Shown: piece after piece, positions 1 to 7,557 of the stretch
How positions within the stretch are numbered: the stretch's first letter is position 1
Layout of the letters: each line of letters begins with the position of its first letter
Source: Pseudomonadota bacterium
GTDB lineage: Bacteria; Pseudomonadota; Alphaproteobacteria; Rhizobiales; Xanthobacteraceae
Assembly (NCBI GenBank): GCA_023386635.1
Contig: JAEWJH010000099.1
Location: forward strand, 1-40,867
Direction of reading: 5' to 3'
DNA length: 40,867 nucleotides
Notes under the pieces: generated by a model
Databases searched by the model: none
What the model saw: the letters and a program-made list of their open reading frames with translations, nothing else
Told to the model about the DNA's origin: nothing
Position numbers and translations under genes: made by a program

Positions 1-2067
1 ACCAAGGGCAATTTCGTCGCCGTCATCACCAACGGTACCGCCATCCTCGGTCTCGGCAATCGCGGCGCGCTCGCCGCGAAGCCGGTGATGGAAGGCAAGG
101 CGGTGCTGTTCAAGCGCTTCGCCGACATCGATTCCATCGACCTCGAAGTCTCGACGGAAGACCCGGAAGAATTCATCAACTGCGTGAAGTATCTCGGCAA
201 GGGCTGGGGCGGCATCAATCTCGAGGACATCAAGGCGCCGGAATGCTTCATCATCGAGCAGAGGCTGCGCGAACTGCTCGACATCCCGGTTTTCCATGAC
301 GACCAGCACGGCACGGCAATCATCGCCACCGCCGGTCTGCTCAATGCGCTCGATCTCACCGGGCGCAAGATGGAAGACACCAGGATCGTCTGCAACGGGG
401 CGGGCGCGGCCGGCATCGCCTGTCTCGAACTGCTGCGCTCGATCGGTTTCCGCCCGGAAAACCTGATCCTCTGCGACACCAAGGGCGTCATCTACAAGGG
501 ACGCACCGACGGCATGAACCAGTGGAAGTCGGCCTATGCCGTCGACACGCCGGCGCGCACGCTCGCCGACGCGCTTAAAGGCGCTGATGTCTTCTACGGC
601 CTGTCCGCCAAGGGCGCGGTGACCAAGGAGATGGTCGCCTCCATGGCCGAGAAGCCGATCATTTTCGCTATGGCCAATCCGGATCCGGAGATTTCCGCCG
701 AGGAGGTCGCGGAGGTGCGTGACGACGCCATCATGGCGACCGGCCGCTCCGACTATCCGAACCAGATCAACAATGTACTCGGCTTCCCGTTCCTGTTTCG
801 CGGCGCGCTCGACGTGCGCGCCAGCGCCATCAACATGGAGATGAAGATCGCGGCGGCCCGCGCGCTGGCTGCCCTCGCCCGCGAGGACGTGCCCGACGAG
901 GTCAACGCGATCTACGGCACGCGGCTGAAATTCGGGCCGGATTACATCATCCCGACGCCGTTCGATCCGCGGCTGATTTCAGCGGTGCCGCCGGCGGTGG
1001 CCAAAGCGGCGATGGAAACCGGCGTTGCCCGCAAGCCGATCACCGACATGGAGGCCTACAAGCACTCGCTGCAGACGCGGCGCGATCCGGCGGCGAGCGT
1101 GTTGCAGCAGGTGTTCAATCGCCTGCGTCGCGCACCGAAGCGCGTGGTATTCGCCGAGGGCGAGGAAGAGCAGGTGATCCGCGCCGCCGCAAGCTTCGTG
1201 CATCAGGGACTCGGCACCGCGCTGATCGTCGGCCGCGAGGAGATCGTGCGCGAGAACGCCCGCACCGCCGGCGTCGAACTCGGCGACGGCATCGAGATCA
1301 CCAATGCGCGGCTGTCGCAGCGCACGGCGAGCTACACCGACTATCTCTACGAACGGCTGCAGCGCAAAGGCTATCTGATCCGCGACTGCCAGCGCCTGAT
1401 CAACCAGGACCGCAATCATTTCGGCGCCTGCATGGTGGCGCTCGGCGATGCCGACGCCATGGTCACGGGCGTGACGCGCAACTTCTCGGTGGCGCTCGAC
1501 GATGTGACGCGGGTGATCGATCCGAAGCCCGGCCATCGCGTCATCGGTCTGTCGATCGTCATCGCGCGCGGCCGCACGGTGCTGGTCGCCGATACTGCCG
1601 TCACCGAAATGCCCGATGAGAACGATCTCGCCGAGATCGCCATCGAGGCGGCCGGCGTCGCGCGCCGCTTCGGCTACGAGCCACGGCTGGCGATGCTGGC
1701 GTTCTCGACCTTCGGCCACCCGGCGGGCGAGCGCTCGGAGCGGGTGATCGAGGCGGTGAAAATCCTCGACCGCCAGCGCGTCGATTTTGAATACGACGGC
1801 GAGATGGCGGCGGACGTCGCGCTCAATCCTGATCTCGCCGCGGCCTATCCGTTCAGCCGGCTCTCCGGCCCGGCCAATGTGCTGGTGATGCCCGCGTTCC
1901 ACTCGGCCTCGATCAGCACCAAAATGCTGCAGGAACTGGGCGGCGCGACGGTGATCGGCCCGCTGCTGGTCGGTCTCGACCGCCCGGTGCAGATCGTCCC
2001 ACTCGGTGCCAATGACAGCCAGATCGTCAATATGGCAGCCTTGGCGGCCTACAATGTCAGCGGCTAG
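1..2067 (+). CDS. maeB: NADP-dependent malic enzyme with C-terminal phosphotransacetylase-like domain (5' end outside window)
   Basis: Oxidative decarboxylation of malate to pyruvate, linking the TCA cycle to pyruvate and NADPH supply in the cytoplasm. The frame is open from base 1, so the N terminus lies outside; 688 residues are visible. The malic-enzyme part shows GTAILGLGN at the very start, FHDDQHGTAI near residue 100, the nucleotide-binding GAGAAG near 135 and MANPDPEI near 220. From about residue 380 a phosphotransacetylase-like domain follows (FAEGEEEQVIRAA, then GVTRNFSVALDDV and AFSTFGHP). This two-domain layout is standard for the large MaeB type, in which the second domain is thought to be regulatory rather than a working transacetylase. 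The stop is TAG at 2065-2067. A separate promoter for the next gene begins 3 bases later. Confidence 0.96.
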   Translation, partial: TKGNFVAVITNGTAILGLGNRGALAAKPVMEGKAVLFKRFADIDSIDLEVSTEDPEEFINCVKYLGKGWGGINLEDIKAPECFIIEQRLRELLDIPVFHDDQHGTAIIATAGLLNALDLTGRKMEDTRIVCNGAGAAGIACLELLRSIGFRPENLILCDTKGVIYKGRTDGMNQWKSAYAVDTPARTLADALKGADVFYGLSAKGAVTKEMVASMAEKPIIFAMANPDPEISAEEVAEVRDDAIMATGRSDYPNQINNVLGFPFLFRGALDVRASAINMEMKIAAARALAALAREDVPDEVNAIYGTRLKFGPDYIIPTPFDPRLISAVPPAVAKAAMETGVARKPITDMEAYKHSLQTRRDPAASVLQQVFNRLRRAPKRVVFAEGEEEQVIRAAASFVHQGLGTALIVGREEIVRENARTAGVELGDGIEITNARLSQRTASYTDYLYERLQRKGYLIRDCQRLINQDRNHFGACMVALGDADAMVTGVTRNFSVALDDVTRVIDPKPGHRVIGLSIVIARGRTVLVADTAVTEMPDENDLAEIAIEAAGVARRFGYEPRLAMLAFSTFGHPAGERSERVIEAVKILDRQRVDFEYDGEMAADVALNPDLAAAYPFSRLSGPANVLVMPAFHSASISTKMLQELGGATVIGPLLVGLDRPVQIVPLGANDSQIVNMAALAAYNVSG

Positions 2068-2069
2068 TC

Positions 2070-2098
2070 TTGTATGCATGAGCGGTCGCCGGTATACA
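2070..2098 (+). promoter_or_regulatory. Predicted sigma70-type promoter for the DapA-family gene
   Basis: TTGTAT at 2070-2075 and TATACA at 2093-2098 are separated by exactly 17 bases, starting right after the maeB stop. The expected transcript start is near 2105, giving a leader of about 100 bases that contains the hairpins at 2103-2148. The call rests on consensus match and spacing only. Confidence 0.5.
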
Positions 2099-2102
2099 TG
2101 CA

Positions 2103-2148
2103 GCGACCCGACCCTCCGGGTCGCCTTACCATCCGTCATCGCGATGAC
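2103..2148. repeat. Two inverted repeats in the leader of the DapA-family gene
   Basis: GCGACCC (2103-2109) pairs with GGGTCGC (2118-2124) across an 8-base loop. A perfect 14-base palindrome, GTCATCGCGATGAC, follows at 2135-2148. There is no T-run, so an intrinsic terminator is unlikely. They could be operator-like sites, RNA structure, or a remnant of a dispersed repeat. Confidence 0.4.
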
Positions 2149-2205
2149 GCGCCCCGCTGCGCGGCCTGATCCGATGCGCCACCCCAGAACGAAGAGCGTG
2201 CCTCT

Positions 2206-3102
2206 ATGACCCATAAGCCGATCCGCGGTGTTGTCGCCGCCATTGCCACTCCCGTCGAGGCGGCGGGCACGCCGGACACCGGCCGCGCCGTCAAGCTGGC
2301 GCGCTTTCTGCTCGACAACGGCTGTGACGGATTGAACGTGCTCGGCACCACCGGCGAGGCGACGTCGTTCTCGCGCGAGGAGCGCATGGCGGTGATGACC
2401 GCTTATGGCGACGCGGGTCTGCCGATGGAGCGGCTGATGGTCGGCACCGGCACCGCCGCGGTGTCGGACACGATCGCGCTGACGCGCCACGCGGCGCAGC
2501 TCGGCTTCGGCGGCGCGCTGGTTCTGCCGCCGTTCTATTACAAGGGCGTTCCGGACGACGGTCTCGTTGGCTATGTCGACGAACTGGTTGCGGCGACCAC
2601 GCAGCCGGCGATCCCGCTTTATCTCTATCACTTCCCGGCGCAGTCCGGCCTGCCGTGGCATCCGGCGCTGGTGCGCCGCCTGCTCGACAAGCATGCGGGC
2701 CGCATCATCGGATTGAAGGATTCATCGGGCGACATGGCCTATGCGCGTGCGATCGCCGCGCTGTCGCCGGACTTCGCCGTGTTTCCGTCGACGGAAGCGT
2801 GCCTGATCGAGGCGCGCGACGGCGCCTTCGCCGGCTGCATTTCGGCGACCGCCAATCTCAATCCCGATCTGTGCGCGCGTGCCTGGCGCGATGGCGATCA
2901 GGCGGCGCTGGCGGATGCGGTGACGATCCGCAAGCTATTCGACGGCAAGCTTCTGGTCAGCGGTGTGAAGGCGCTGCTGGCGCATATCCATGCCGACCCG
3001 GCTCTGGAGCGCACTAAAACCCCGCTTCCGGCGTTCCCGGCGGCCGATCGGGCGGCGGTTGTGGCGGGTTATGACGCCGTTCGGGCCAAAAAAGTGGCCT
3101 GA
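2206..3102 (+). CDS. Dihydrodipicolinate synthase (DapA)/N-acetylneuraminate lyase family protein
   Basis: A class I (Schiff-base) aldolase-superfamily enzyme of 298 residues, the usual family length. The signature GTTGEATSFSREER is near residues 48-60, matching the GTTGE substrate-loop motif. Tyr141 in LYLYHFP matches the catalytic Tyr of the family, and Lys171 in IIGLKDSSGD the Schiff-base Lys. The family includes lysine-pathway DapA, N-acetylneuraminate lyase and several sugar-acid aldolases or dehydratases. The motif around GTTGEATSFS is not the most typical for true DapA (GTTGESPTL), so substrate cannot be assigned. It sits alone between maeB and rpsT, downstream of its own predicted promoter, which gives no pathway clue. 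Chosen start is ATG at 2206 (MTHKPIRGVV). Confidence 0.9.
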   Translation: MTHKPIRGVVAAIATPVEAAGTPDTGRAVKLARFLLDNGCDGLNVLGTTGEATSFSREERMAVMTAYGDAGLPMERLMVGTGTAAVSDTIALTRHAAQLGFGGALVLPPFYYKGVPDDGLVGYVDELVAATTQPAIPLYLYHFPAQSGLPWHPALVRRLLDKHAGRIIGLKDSSGDMAYARAIAALSPDFAVFPSTEACLIEARDGAFAGCISATANLNPDLCARAWRDGDQAALADAVTIRKLFDGKLLVSGVKALLAHIHADPALERTKTPLPAFPAADRAAVVAGYDAVRAKKVA

Positions 3103-3136
3103 AGCGGGACTCCGGTCTCCAGAAACCGGGCAGGCG

Positions 3137-3165
3137 TTGACGCCTCCCGGTTGCCTCTCTATAAG
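3137..3165 (+). promoter_or_regulatory. Predicted sigma70-type promoter of rpsT
   Basis: TTGACG at 3137-3142 and TATAAG at 3160-3165 with a 17-base spacer. The match is close to the alphaproteobacterial housekeeping consensus and lies 35 bases before the rpsT start, giving a leader of roughly 28 bases. This is the strongest promoter-like sequence I found in the window, as expected for a ribosomal protein gene. Confidence 0.7.
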
Positions 3166-3199
3166 CCCGCCAACACCGTAATTCCTGTCCGAGAGACCT

Positions 3200-3466
3200 A
3201 TGGCGACAACCAAATCCGCCCGCAAAGCCACGCGCGTCATCGCGCGCCGCACCGCCGTCAATCAGGCGCGCCGCACCCGCATGCGTTCCGCTATCCGGAA
3301 CGTCGAAGAAGCGATCAAGGGCGGCGACAAGAAAGCCGCCGCTGCCGCGCTGAAAGCGGCCGAGCCGATCATCATGCGTTCGGCGCAGAAGGGCGTCGCG
3401 CACAAGAAGACGGCGAGCCGCAAGGTGTCGCGTCTGTCGCATAGCATCGCCAAGCTCGGCGGCTGA
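3200..3466 (+). CDS. rpsT: 30S ribosomal protein S20
   Basis: Primary-binding small-subunit protein that contacts 16S rRNA. It has 88 residues, the normal length, and is very basic, with the N-terminal stretch MATTKSARKATRVIARRT followed by the helical core and ending HSIAKLGG. It is transcribed alone from the promoter at 3137-3165 and ended by the hairpin terminator at 3549-3575. Position directly before dnaA is conserved in many alphaproteobacteria, including Caulobacter. Confidence 0.98.
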   Translation: MATTKSARKATRVIARRTAVNQARRTRMRSAIRNVEEAIKGGDKKAAAAALKAAEPIIMRSAQKGVAHKKTASRKVSRLSHSIAKLGG

Positions 3467-3548
3467 TCGTCGTCAATCGAGTTCGCCTACCGAACTCGGT
3501 TGAAGCGCGGCACGGATCGTGCCGAGATCGTGCAGCCTGCTATAGAAG

Positions 3549-3575
3549 AAAGCCCGGCGCCGCCGGGCTTTGTCG
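3549..3575 (+). terminator. Intrinsic terminator of rpsT
   Basis: A perfect 10-bp stem (AAAGCCCGGC at 3549-3558 with GCCGGGCTTT at 3562-3571) closes on a 3-base loop, and the sequence continues TTTGTCGTTTTA. It lies 80 bases after the rpsT stop and should separate rpsT transcription from the dnaA region. Confidence 0.85.
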
Positions 3576-3848
3576 TTTTAAATATCATCGGTGCAGTATG
3601 GCCGTTCCGAACTGTCGTTCGAGCGGCGTGGCCTTTCATCATCAATCGCCATCATGAATCATGACGTGCGTGCATTGCGTGCGCGCATCATGCATTGCAC
3701 ACGAGCGACTGTCGTAAATCGGTCACGTCGCTGCTGGAATATATCGCGCAGCGACAAGATTCCGCTGGACAGGTTTTGCAGGGACGCCCATTCCGCGCGC
3801 CTTTTGCGCAACGGTTAGCCTGTGTTTCTGCGCAAAAAAAATGGCGCA

Positions 3849-3863
3849 TTAAGAGAGACTTAA
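3849..3863 (+). promoter_or_regulatory. CtrA-type binding site (TTAA-N7-TTAA)
   Basis: TTAA at 3849-3852, seven bases (GAGAGAC), then TTAA at 3860-3863. This is an exact match to the full CtrA recognition motif known from Caulobacter. In a GC-rich genome a chance exact match within the dnaA upstream region is uncommon. It suggests that the response regulator CtrA represses or times dnaA expression or initiation. Confidence 0.6.
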
Positions 3864-3950
3864 GGGAATAGCGCGCGCACCCACCCGAAAAAATCGGGTA
3901 AACGGCGCATCAGTGCATACCGCGACGAAATAATTTCCAGCCGCGCACCG

Positions 3951-3995
3951 GCGTGGTTTCACCACGCGTTGCGTTGAATCCGCATAGTGATTCAA
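3951..3995. repeat. Hairpin plus inverted repeat whose arms carry GANTC sites
   Basis: GCGTGGT (3951-3957) and ACCACGC (3961-3967) form a 7-bp hairpin with a 3-base loop. Seven bases on, TTGAATC (3974-3980) and GATTCAA (3989-3995) form an inverted repeat with an 8-base spacer. Each arm contains one GANTC site, the target of the CcrM methyltransferase of alphaproteobacteria, so the methylation state could affect a protein that binds the repeat. A GCGTTG direct repeat flanks the structure. Confidence 0.5.
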
Positions 3996-4189
3996 AGCGT
4001 TGCGGCGAACATGATGGGTGTCGTCTGGCATAACGCGCAAGCCGCGCGCGGTACGCGGCAAGGGCATGTTTGAAAGCCGTTGCGAGCATCGGTGTCCCGT
4101 GTATTTCTAACGGCGTCGGACTTTCCGAAGGCTTCCACACAAGGAGCGCGGCGCACTCATCTCTCGCATGAGCTGGATTTGTTTTGTCT

Positions 4190-4219
4190 CTGGAGACGTT
4201 CTAACGGGCACGTCTCCAG
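4190..4219. repeat. 10-bp inverted repeat upstream of dnaA
   Basis: CTGGAGACGT (4190-4199) is perfectly repeated in inverse orientation as ACGTCTCCAG (4210-4219) around a 10-base spacer. No T-run follows, so termination is unlikely. It could be an operator or a stable leader RNA hairpin, about 365 bases before the dnaA start. Confidence 0.45.
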
Positions 4220-4405
4220 CGGCGAATGGAACCAGGCACCGCAGCACAAGGCCAAAGCGCCGCACCGCACGCATCATGCGATCGGCATCGCGCTCACGGA
4301 AAAGACGAACAGGAGAGATGCGACGGCAAGCACGCAGAAGTTTTGCTTGTCGTCGGTACGACACGAAGATGCCTGTCGGTCTGCGGCGACAGGAAGGGGG
4401 CGTCC

Positions 4406-4537
4406 ATGCGACCGAGCTATCTTGCGCCGGCTTCTGATCGGCGGCAGAACAAAGACCGGCTCGCGTCCGACATGCTGCGCCATATCACCGCTCACCCGCC
4501 GTCCTATCCGTCCCGGAGGTGCTCCCGCCGATATTGA
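4406..4537 (+). CDS. Possible 43-residue upstream ORF of dnaA (doubtful)
   Basis: ATG at 4406 is preceded by a strong purine-rich ribosome-binding sequence (AGGAAGGGGG at 4391-4400, 5-base spacing). The frame encodes 43 basic residues (MRPSYLAPASDRR at the start, PSRRCSRRY at the end) and stops at 4535-4537, 47 bases before the dnaA start. I recognise no domain. Codon use is not strongly coding-like. It may be a translated upstream ORF affecting dnaA expression, or chance. Confidence 0.2.
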   Translation: MRPSYLAPASDRRQNKDRLASDMLRHITAHPPSYPSRRCSRRY

Positions 4538-4584
4538 CTGCACGCTTGATGGCTTCCACCGGCTTTAGAAACGAAAGACAGAAA

Positions 4585-6009
4585 ATGACAGGCATGGATG
4601 AGGATCGTTGGTCGCGCGTCAAAGGGAGGCTTCGGGCTGAAGTCGGTGACGATATTTTCACGAGCTGGTTCGCGCGCATGGAACTCGACGGGATGGAGGA
4701 CGAAACCGTCCGCCTGTCGGTGCCGACCCGCTTCCTCAAGAGCTGGATTCAGTCCCACTATGCGGAAAAGGTGCTGACCTGCTGGAAGTCGGAAGACCCG
4801 CAGGTCAACCGGATCGAACTCTCCGTGCGCACTGCGGCGCTGCGTCAGCCGCCGCAAAAGGCGGTCAAGCCGGACGTTCCGGATATCCGTCCCGGCACCG
4901 GCAAGATCAACGGTGCGCCGGACATGCGCGCGATGCTGGGCGAGGCCAGTGCGCATGAAGGGCTCGGCGGTTCGCCGCTCGATCCGCGCCTGACCTTCGA
5001 CAGCTTCGTTGTCGGCCGTTCCAACACGCTGGCTCTGGCTGCGGCCAAGCAGGTCGCGGCCGCGCGCCGCGGCGAGCCGGTGATGTTCAACCCGCTCTAC
5101 ATTCACGCCGGCGTCGGCCTCGGCAAGACGCACCTGCTGCAGGCCATTACCTGGGCCGGCAATGCGCTCGGCGAGCGCAAGGTGCTCTATCTCACCGCCG
5201 AGAAATTCATGTACGGCTTCGTCTCCGCGCTCCGCACGCAGACGGCGATCGCCTTCAAGGAATCGCTGCGCGGCATCGGCGTTCTGGTGATCGACGACAT
5301 GCAGTTCCTGCAGGGTCGCAATACCCAGGCCGAGTTCTGCCATACGCTCAATGCGCTGATCGATGCCGGCCGTCAGGTGGTGATCGCCTCCGACCGTCCG
5401 CCGTCCGATCTGGAAAGCCTCGACGACCGCGTGCGTTCGCGGCTTGCGGGCGGTCTCGTGGTGGAGATGGGCGCGCTCGGCGAAGAACTGCGGCTCGAAA
5501 TTCTCAAAGCCCGCGCCACTGCCGCGCGGCAGATGCATCCGGGCTTCGATGTGCCGCCGCCGGTGCTGCAATACATCGCCCGCACCGTCACCCATAACGG
5601 TCGCGATCTGGAAGGCGCGCTCAACCGTCTGCTCGCCCATAACAAGCTGACCGGCCATGCGGTCACCCTTGAGATGGCCGAGCGTGAAGTGCGCGACCTG
5701 ATCCGTCCGCAGGAGCCCAAGCGCGTCAAGATCGAGGATATCCAGCGGGTGGTGGCGCGGCAGTACAATGTCAGCCGCTCCGACCTTCTGTCCTCGCGTC
5801 GCACCGCCAATGTGGTGCGCCCGCGCCAGGTGGCGATGTATCTCGCCAAGACGCTGACCCTGCGCTCGCTGCCGGAAATCGGTCGGCGGTTCGGCGGTCG
5901 CGACCACACCACCGTGCTGCATGCGGTGCGCAAGATCGAGGCTCTGGTCGGCAGCGACACTTCGCTCGCCGAGGAGGTCGATATTCTCAAGCGGCAGTTG
6001 CAGGAATAG
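4585..6009 (+). CDS. dnaA: Chromosomal replication initiator protein DnaA
   Basis: AAA+ ATPase that binds the origin, melts DNA and loads the helicase. It has 474 residues, normal for the family. Domain I covers about 1-85 (DRWSRVKGRLRAEVG, PTRFLKSWI), then a variable linker to about 130. The AAA+ domain has Walker A GVGLGKTH at 176-183 and Walker B LVIDDMQ at 234-240. The C-terminal DNA-binding domain IV carries RRFGGRDHTTVLHAV, the DnaA signature. I chose ATG 4585 (MTGMDEDRW) because homologues begin at about this point; in-frame GTG 4519, TTG 4534 and ATG 4549 are possible longer starts, and a GGAGG at about 4515-4519 lies upstream of them. It is followed by dnaN after a 296-base gap with hairpins. 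The region upstream suggests CtrA and methylation control. Confidence 0.98.
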   Translation: MTGMDEDRWSRVKGRLRAEVGDDIFTSWFARMELDGMEDETVRLSVPTRFLKSWIQSHYAEKVLTCWKSEDPQVNRIELSVRTAALRQPPQKAVKPDVPDIRPGTGKINGAPDMRAMLGEASAHEGLGGSPLDPRLTFDSFVVGRSNTLALAAAKQVAAARRGEPVMFNPLYIHAGVGLGKTHLLQAITWAGNALGERKVLYLTAEKFMYGFVSALRTQTAIAFKESLRGIGVLVIDDMQFLQGRNTQAEFCHTLNALIDAGRQVVIASDRPPSDLESLDDRVRSRLAGGLVVEMGALGEELRLEILKARATAARQMHPGFDVPPPVLQYIARTVTHNGRDLEGALNRLLAHNKLTGHAVTLEMAEREVRDLIRPQEPKRVKIEDIQRVVARQYNVSRSDLLSSRRTANVVRPRQVAMYLAKTLTLRSLPEIGRRFGGRDHTTVLHAVRKIEALVGSDTSLAEEVDILKRQLQE

Positions 6010-6057
6010 AGCGTGATCCCGAAAAGCGGGAACCGGTTTTCGGGAACGATCATGCTC
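6009..6057. repeat. Dispersed palindromic repeat (GATC...CCGAAAA...TTTTCGG...GATCATGCTC type)
   Basis: The sequence starts on the last base of the dnaA stop codon: GAGCGTGATC and CCCGAAAA on the left are mirrored by TTTTCGGG and GATCATGCTC on the right. From general knowledge this is a very common intergenic palindrome in Rhizobiales genomes. It may act as a weak terminator or RNA-stability element for dnaA mRNA. Confidence 0.7.
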
Positions 6058-6094
6058 ACAAGGAAGAGCGGGCGACGGGTCTGATCACCGGGCC

Positions 6095-6163
6095 GGACGG
6101 CTCGGGCGAGCCGTCCCTTCAGCCTCCTCAGGCGATCCCGACCCCGCGATGTGAATCGCGGGG
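6095..6163. repeat. Two perfect hairpins in the dnaA-dnaN gap
   Basis: GGACGGCTCG (6095-6104) pairs with CGAGCCGTCC (6107-6116). CCCCGCGAT (6142-6150) pairs with ATCGCGGGG (6155-6163) around GTGA and is followed by TTAAGCG. A GANTC site (GAATC, 6153-6157) lies in the second. Neither has a proper T-run. They could attenuate or process transcripts between dnaA and dnaN. Confidence 0.55.
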
Positions 6164-6305
6164 TTAAGCGCCTCAGCGCCCGGCCGAAACGCGCAATACC
6201 CTTGCGAAAATCCCTCCATCACGGCATTTTCAGCGCCCCGGCCGTCCGGCCGGGGTCTGCCGCCGCGCCCGGACCGTTTCCGGATGGCGCGCCAACGGGT
6301 ACCCC

Positions 6306-7424
6306 ATGAAGGTTACGGTCGAACGCAGCGCCTTGTTGAAGTCCCTCGGGCACGTCCACCGCGTGGTCGAGCGCCGCAACACCATTCCGATCCTGGCCAA
6401 CGTCCTGCTACGCGCCGACAAGGGCAAGCTCAGCCTCAAGGCGACCGACCTCGATCTGGAAGTGATCGAGACCATCGCCGCGGAAGTCTCGCCGGGCGGT
6501 TCCACCACCGTGCCCGCGCATATGTTCTACGAGATCGTGCGCAAGCTCCCGGACGGCACCCAGGTGGTGCTGGAGGCGTCTGGCGACCGCGCCATTCTGG
6601 CGATCCGCGCCGGCCGCTCGCGCTTCACCCTGCAGACGCTGCCGGAGAGCGATTTCCCCGATCTCGCGGCCGGCGAAATGACCCACACCTTCAAGCTCGG
6701 CAATGCCGAGTTGAAGCGGCTGATCGACAAGACGCAGTTCGCGATCTCCACCGAGGAGACGCGCTACTATCTCAACGGCATCTATCTGCACAGCGCCGGT
6801 CCGGCCAAGAGCGCGACCTTGCGCGCGGTCGCGACCGATGGTCATCGGCTCGCGCAGGTCGAACTGCCGCTGCCCGAGGGCGCGGCCGGCATGCCGGGCG
6901 TGATCGTGCCGCGCAAGACCGTGGGCGAGATGCAGCGGCTGATCGAGGACAATGAGGGCGAGCTGCAGGTCGAGCTGTCGACCGGCAAGGTGCGCTTCAC
7001 CGTCGGCGATGTGGTGCTCACGTCGAAGCTGATCGACGGCACGTTCCCGGATTACGGCCGCGTCATCCCTGCCGGTAACGACAAGGAACTGGTGGTCGAC
7101 AAGAAGGACTTTGAAGCGGCGGTCGATCGCGTCTCGACGGTGTCGAGCGAGCGTGGCCGCGCGGTGAAGCTCGCCTTGAGCAGCGGCCGGCTGGTGCTCA
7201 CGGTGACCAATCCGGATTCCGGCAGCGCCACCGAAGAGCTGGAAGTCGACTATTCCGCCGATGCGCTCGATATCGGCTTTAACTCGCGCTATCTGCTCGA
7301 CATCGCCGCGCAGATCGAGGGCGATGTGGCGGTGCTCAAGCTCGCCGATCCCGGTTCGCCGACACTCATCCAGGACAAGGATGCCAAGGGCGCGCTTTAT
7401 GTTTTGATGCCGATGCGGGTTTAA
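6306..7424 (+). CDS. dnaN: DNA polymerase III subunit beta (sliding clamp)
   Basis: Ring-shaped dimeric clamp that tethers the replicative polymerase to DNA. It has 372 residues, the standard length, covering the three repeated clamp domains of about 120 residues each. It starts MKVTVERSALLKSLGHVHRVVERRNTI in the typical way and ends PTLIQDKDAKGALYVLMPMRV, the conserved C-terminal LMPMR motif. It lies between dnaA and recF, as in most bacteria. Confidence 0.98.
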   Translation: MKVTVERSALLKSLGHVHRVVERRNTIPILANVLLRADKGKLSLKATDLDLEVIETIAAEVSPGGSTTVPAHMFYEIVRKLPDGTQVVLEASGDRAILAIRAGRSRFTLQTLPESDFPDLAAGEMTHTFKLGNAELKRLIDKTQFAISTEETRYYLNGIYLHSAGPAKSATLRAVATDGHRLAQVELPLPEGAAGMPGVIVPRKTVGEMQRLIEDNEGELQVELSTGKVRFTVGDVVLTSKLIDGTFPDYGRVIPAGNDKELVVDKKDFEAAVDRVSTVSSERGRAVKLALSSGRLVLTVTNPDSGSATEELEVDYSADALDIGFNSRYLLDIAAQIEGDVAVLKLADPGSPTLIQDKDAKGALYVLMPMRV

Positions 7425-7429
7425 GCAGC

Positions 7430-7522
7430 CTCATCCTCAGAGGCCTGCGCAGCAGGCGTCTCGAAGGATGTGCCGCCTCGCCCCTTCGAGACGCTGCGTC
7501 GCCTCCTCAGGACGAGGCGAAC
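7430..7522. repeat. Dispersed repeat, family A (TCTCGAAGG type), inverted pair
   Basis: Left unit: CCTCATCCTCAGAG, a small hairpin GCCTGC-GCA-GCAGGC (7443-7457), then GTCTCGAAGGATG. Right unit is inverted: CCCCTTCGAGACGC ... CTCCTCAGGACGAGG. The same outer sequences recur at 31664-31723 and 33733-33841 with different inner hairpins. It fills most of the dnaN-recF gap and carries no gene. Confidence 0.75.
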
Positions 7523-7557
7523 TTGTGAGTCCGCTGCCGCTCTTGTAGAGCCGCGCT

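Larger units (their letters stand above)
3580..4584. other. 1-kb dnaA upstream region, probably regulatory
   Basis: No convincing conserved gene lies here. The stretch is less GC-rich than its neighbours, especially 3580-4000. It contains a perfect CtrA-type site (3849-3863), GANTC sites at 3656-3660, 3758-3762, 3976-3980 and 3989-3993, a small hairpin CCCGA-A5-TCGGG at 3884-3898, a 7-bp hairpin at 3951-3967, an inverted repeat at 3974-3995 and a 10-bp inverted repeat at 4190-4219. I searched both strands for TTATCCACA-like DnaA boxes and found none; the nearest is CTTCCACAC near 4132-4140. It therefore looks like a cell-cycle-controlled dnaA promoter region rather than a clear oriC, which in several alphaproteobacteria lies near hemE instead. 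Whether replication starts here cannot be settled by eye. Confidence 0.55.

Noticed and set aside
979..2694. Minus-strand ORF of 571 codons opposite maeB and the DapA-family gene
   Set aside because: It spans two real plus-strand genes and their gap, is extremely Arg/His/Ala-rich, and matches no family. It is a shadow caused by high GC content.
4080..4568. 162-codon ORF upstream of dnaA
   Set aside because: Composition is Arg/Ser/Thr-rich with no start signal or motif, and it crosses the inverted repeat at 4190-4219. Several overlapping frames are equally open.
3580..4584. oriC
   Set aside because: Tempting because of position and CtrA/GANTC motifs, but no canonical DnaA boxes or 13-mer-like AT cluster could be found. 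Reported only as a regulatory region.
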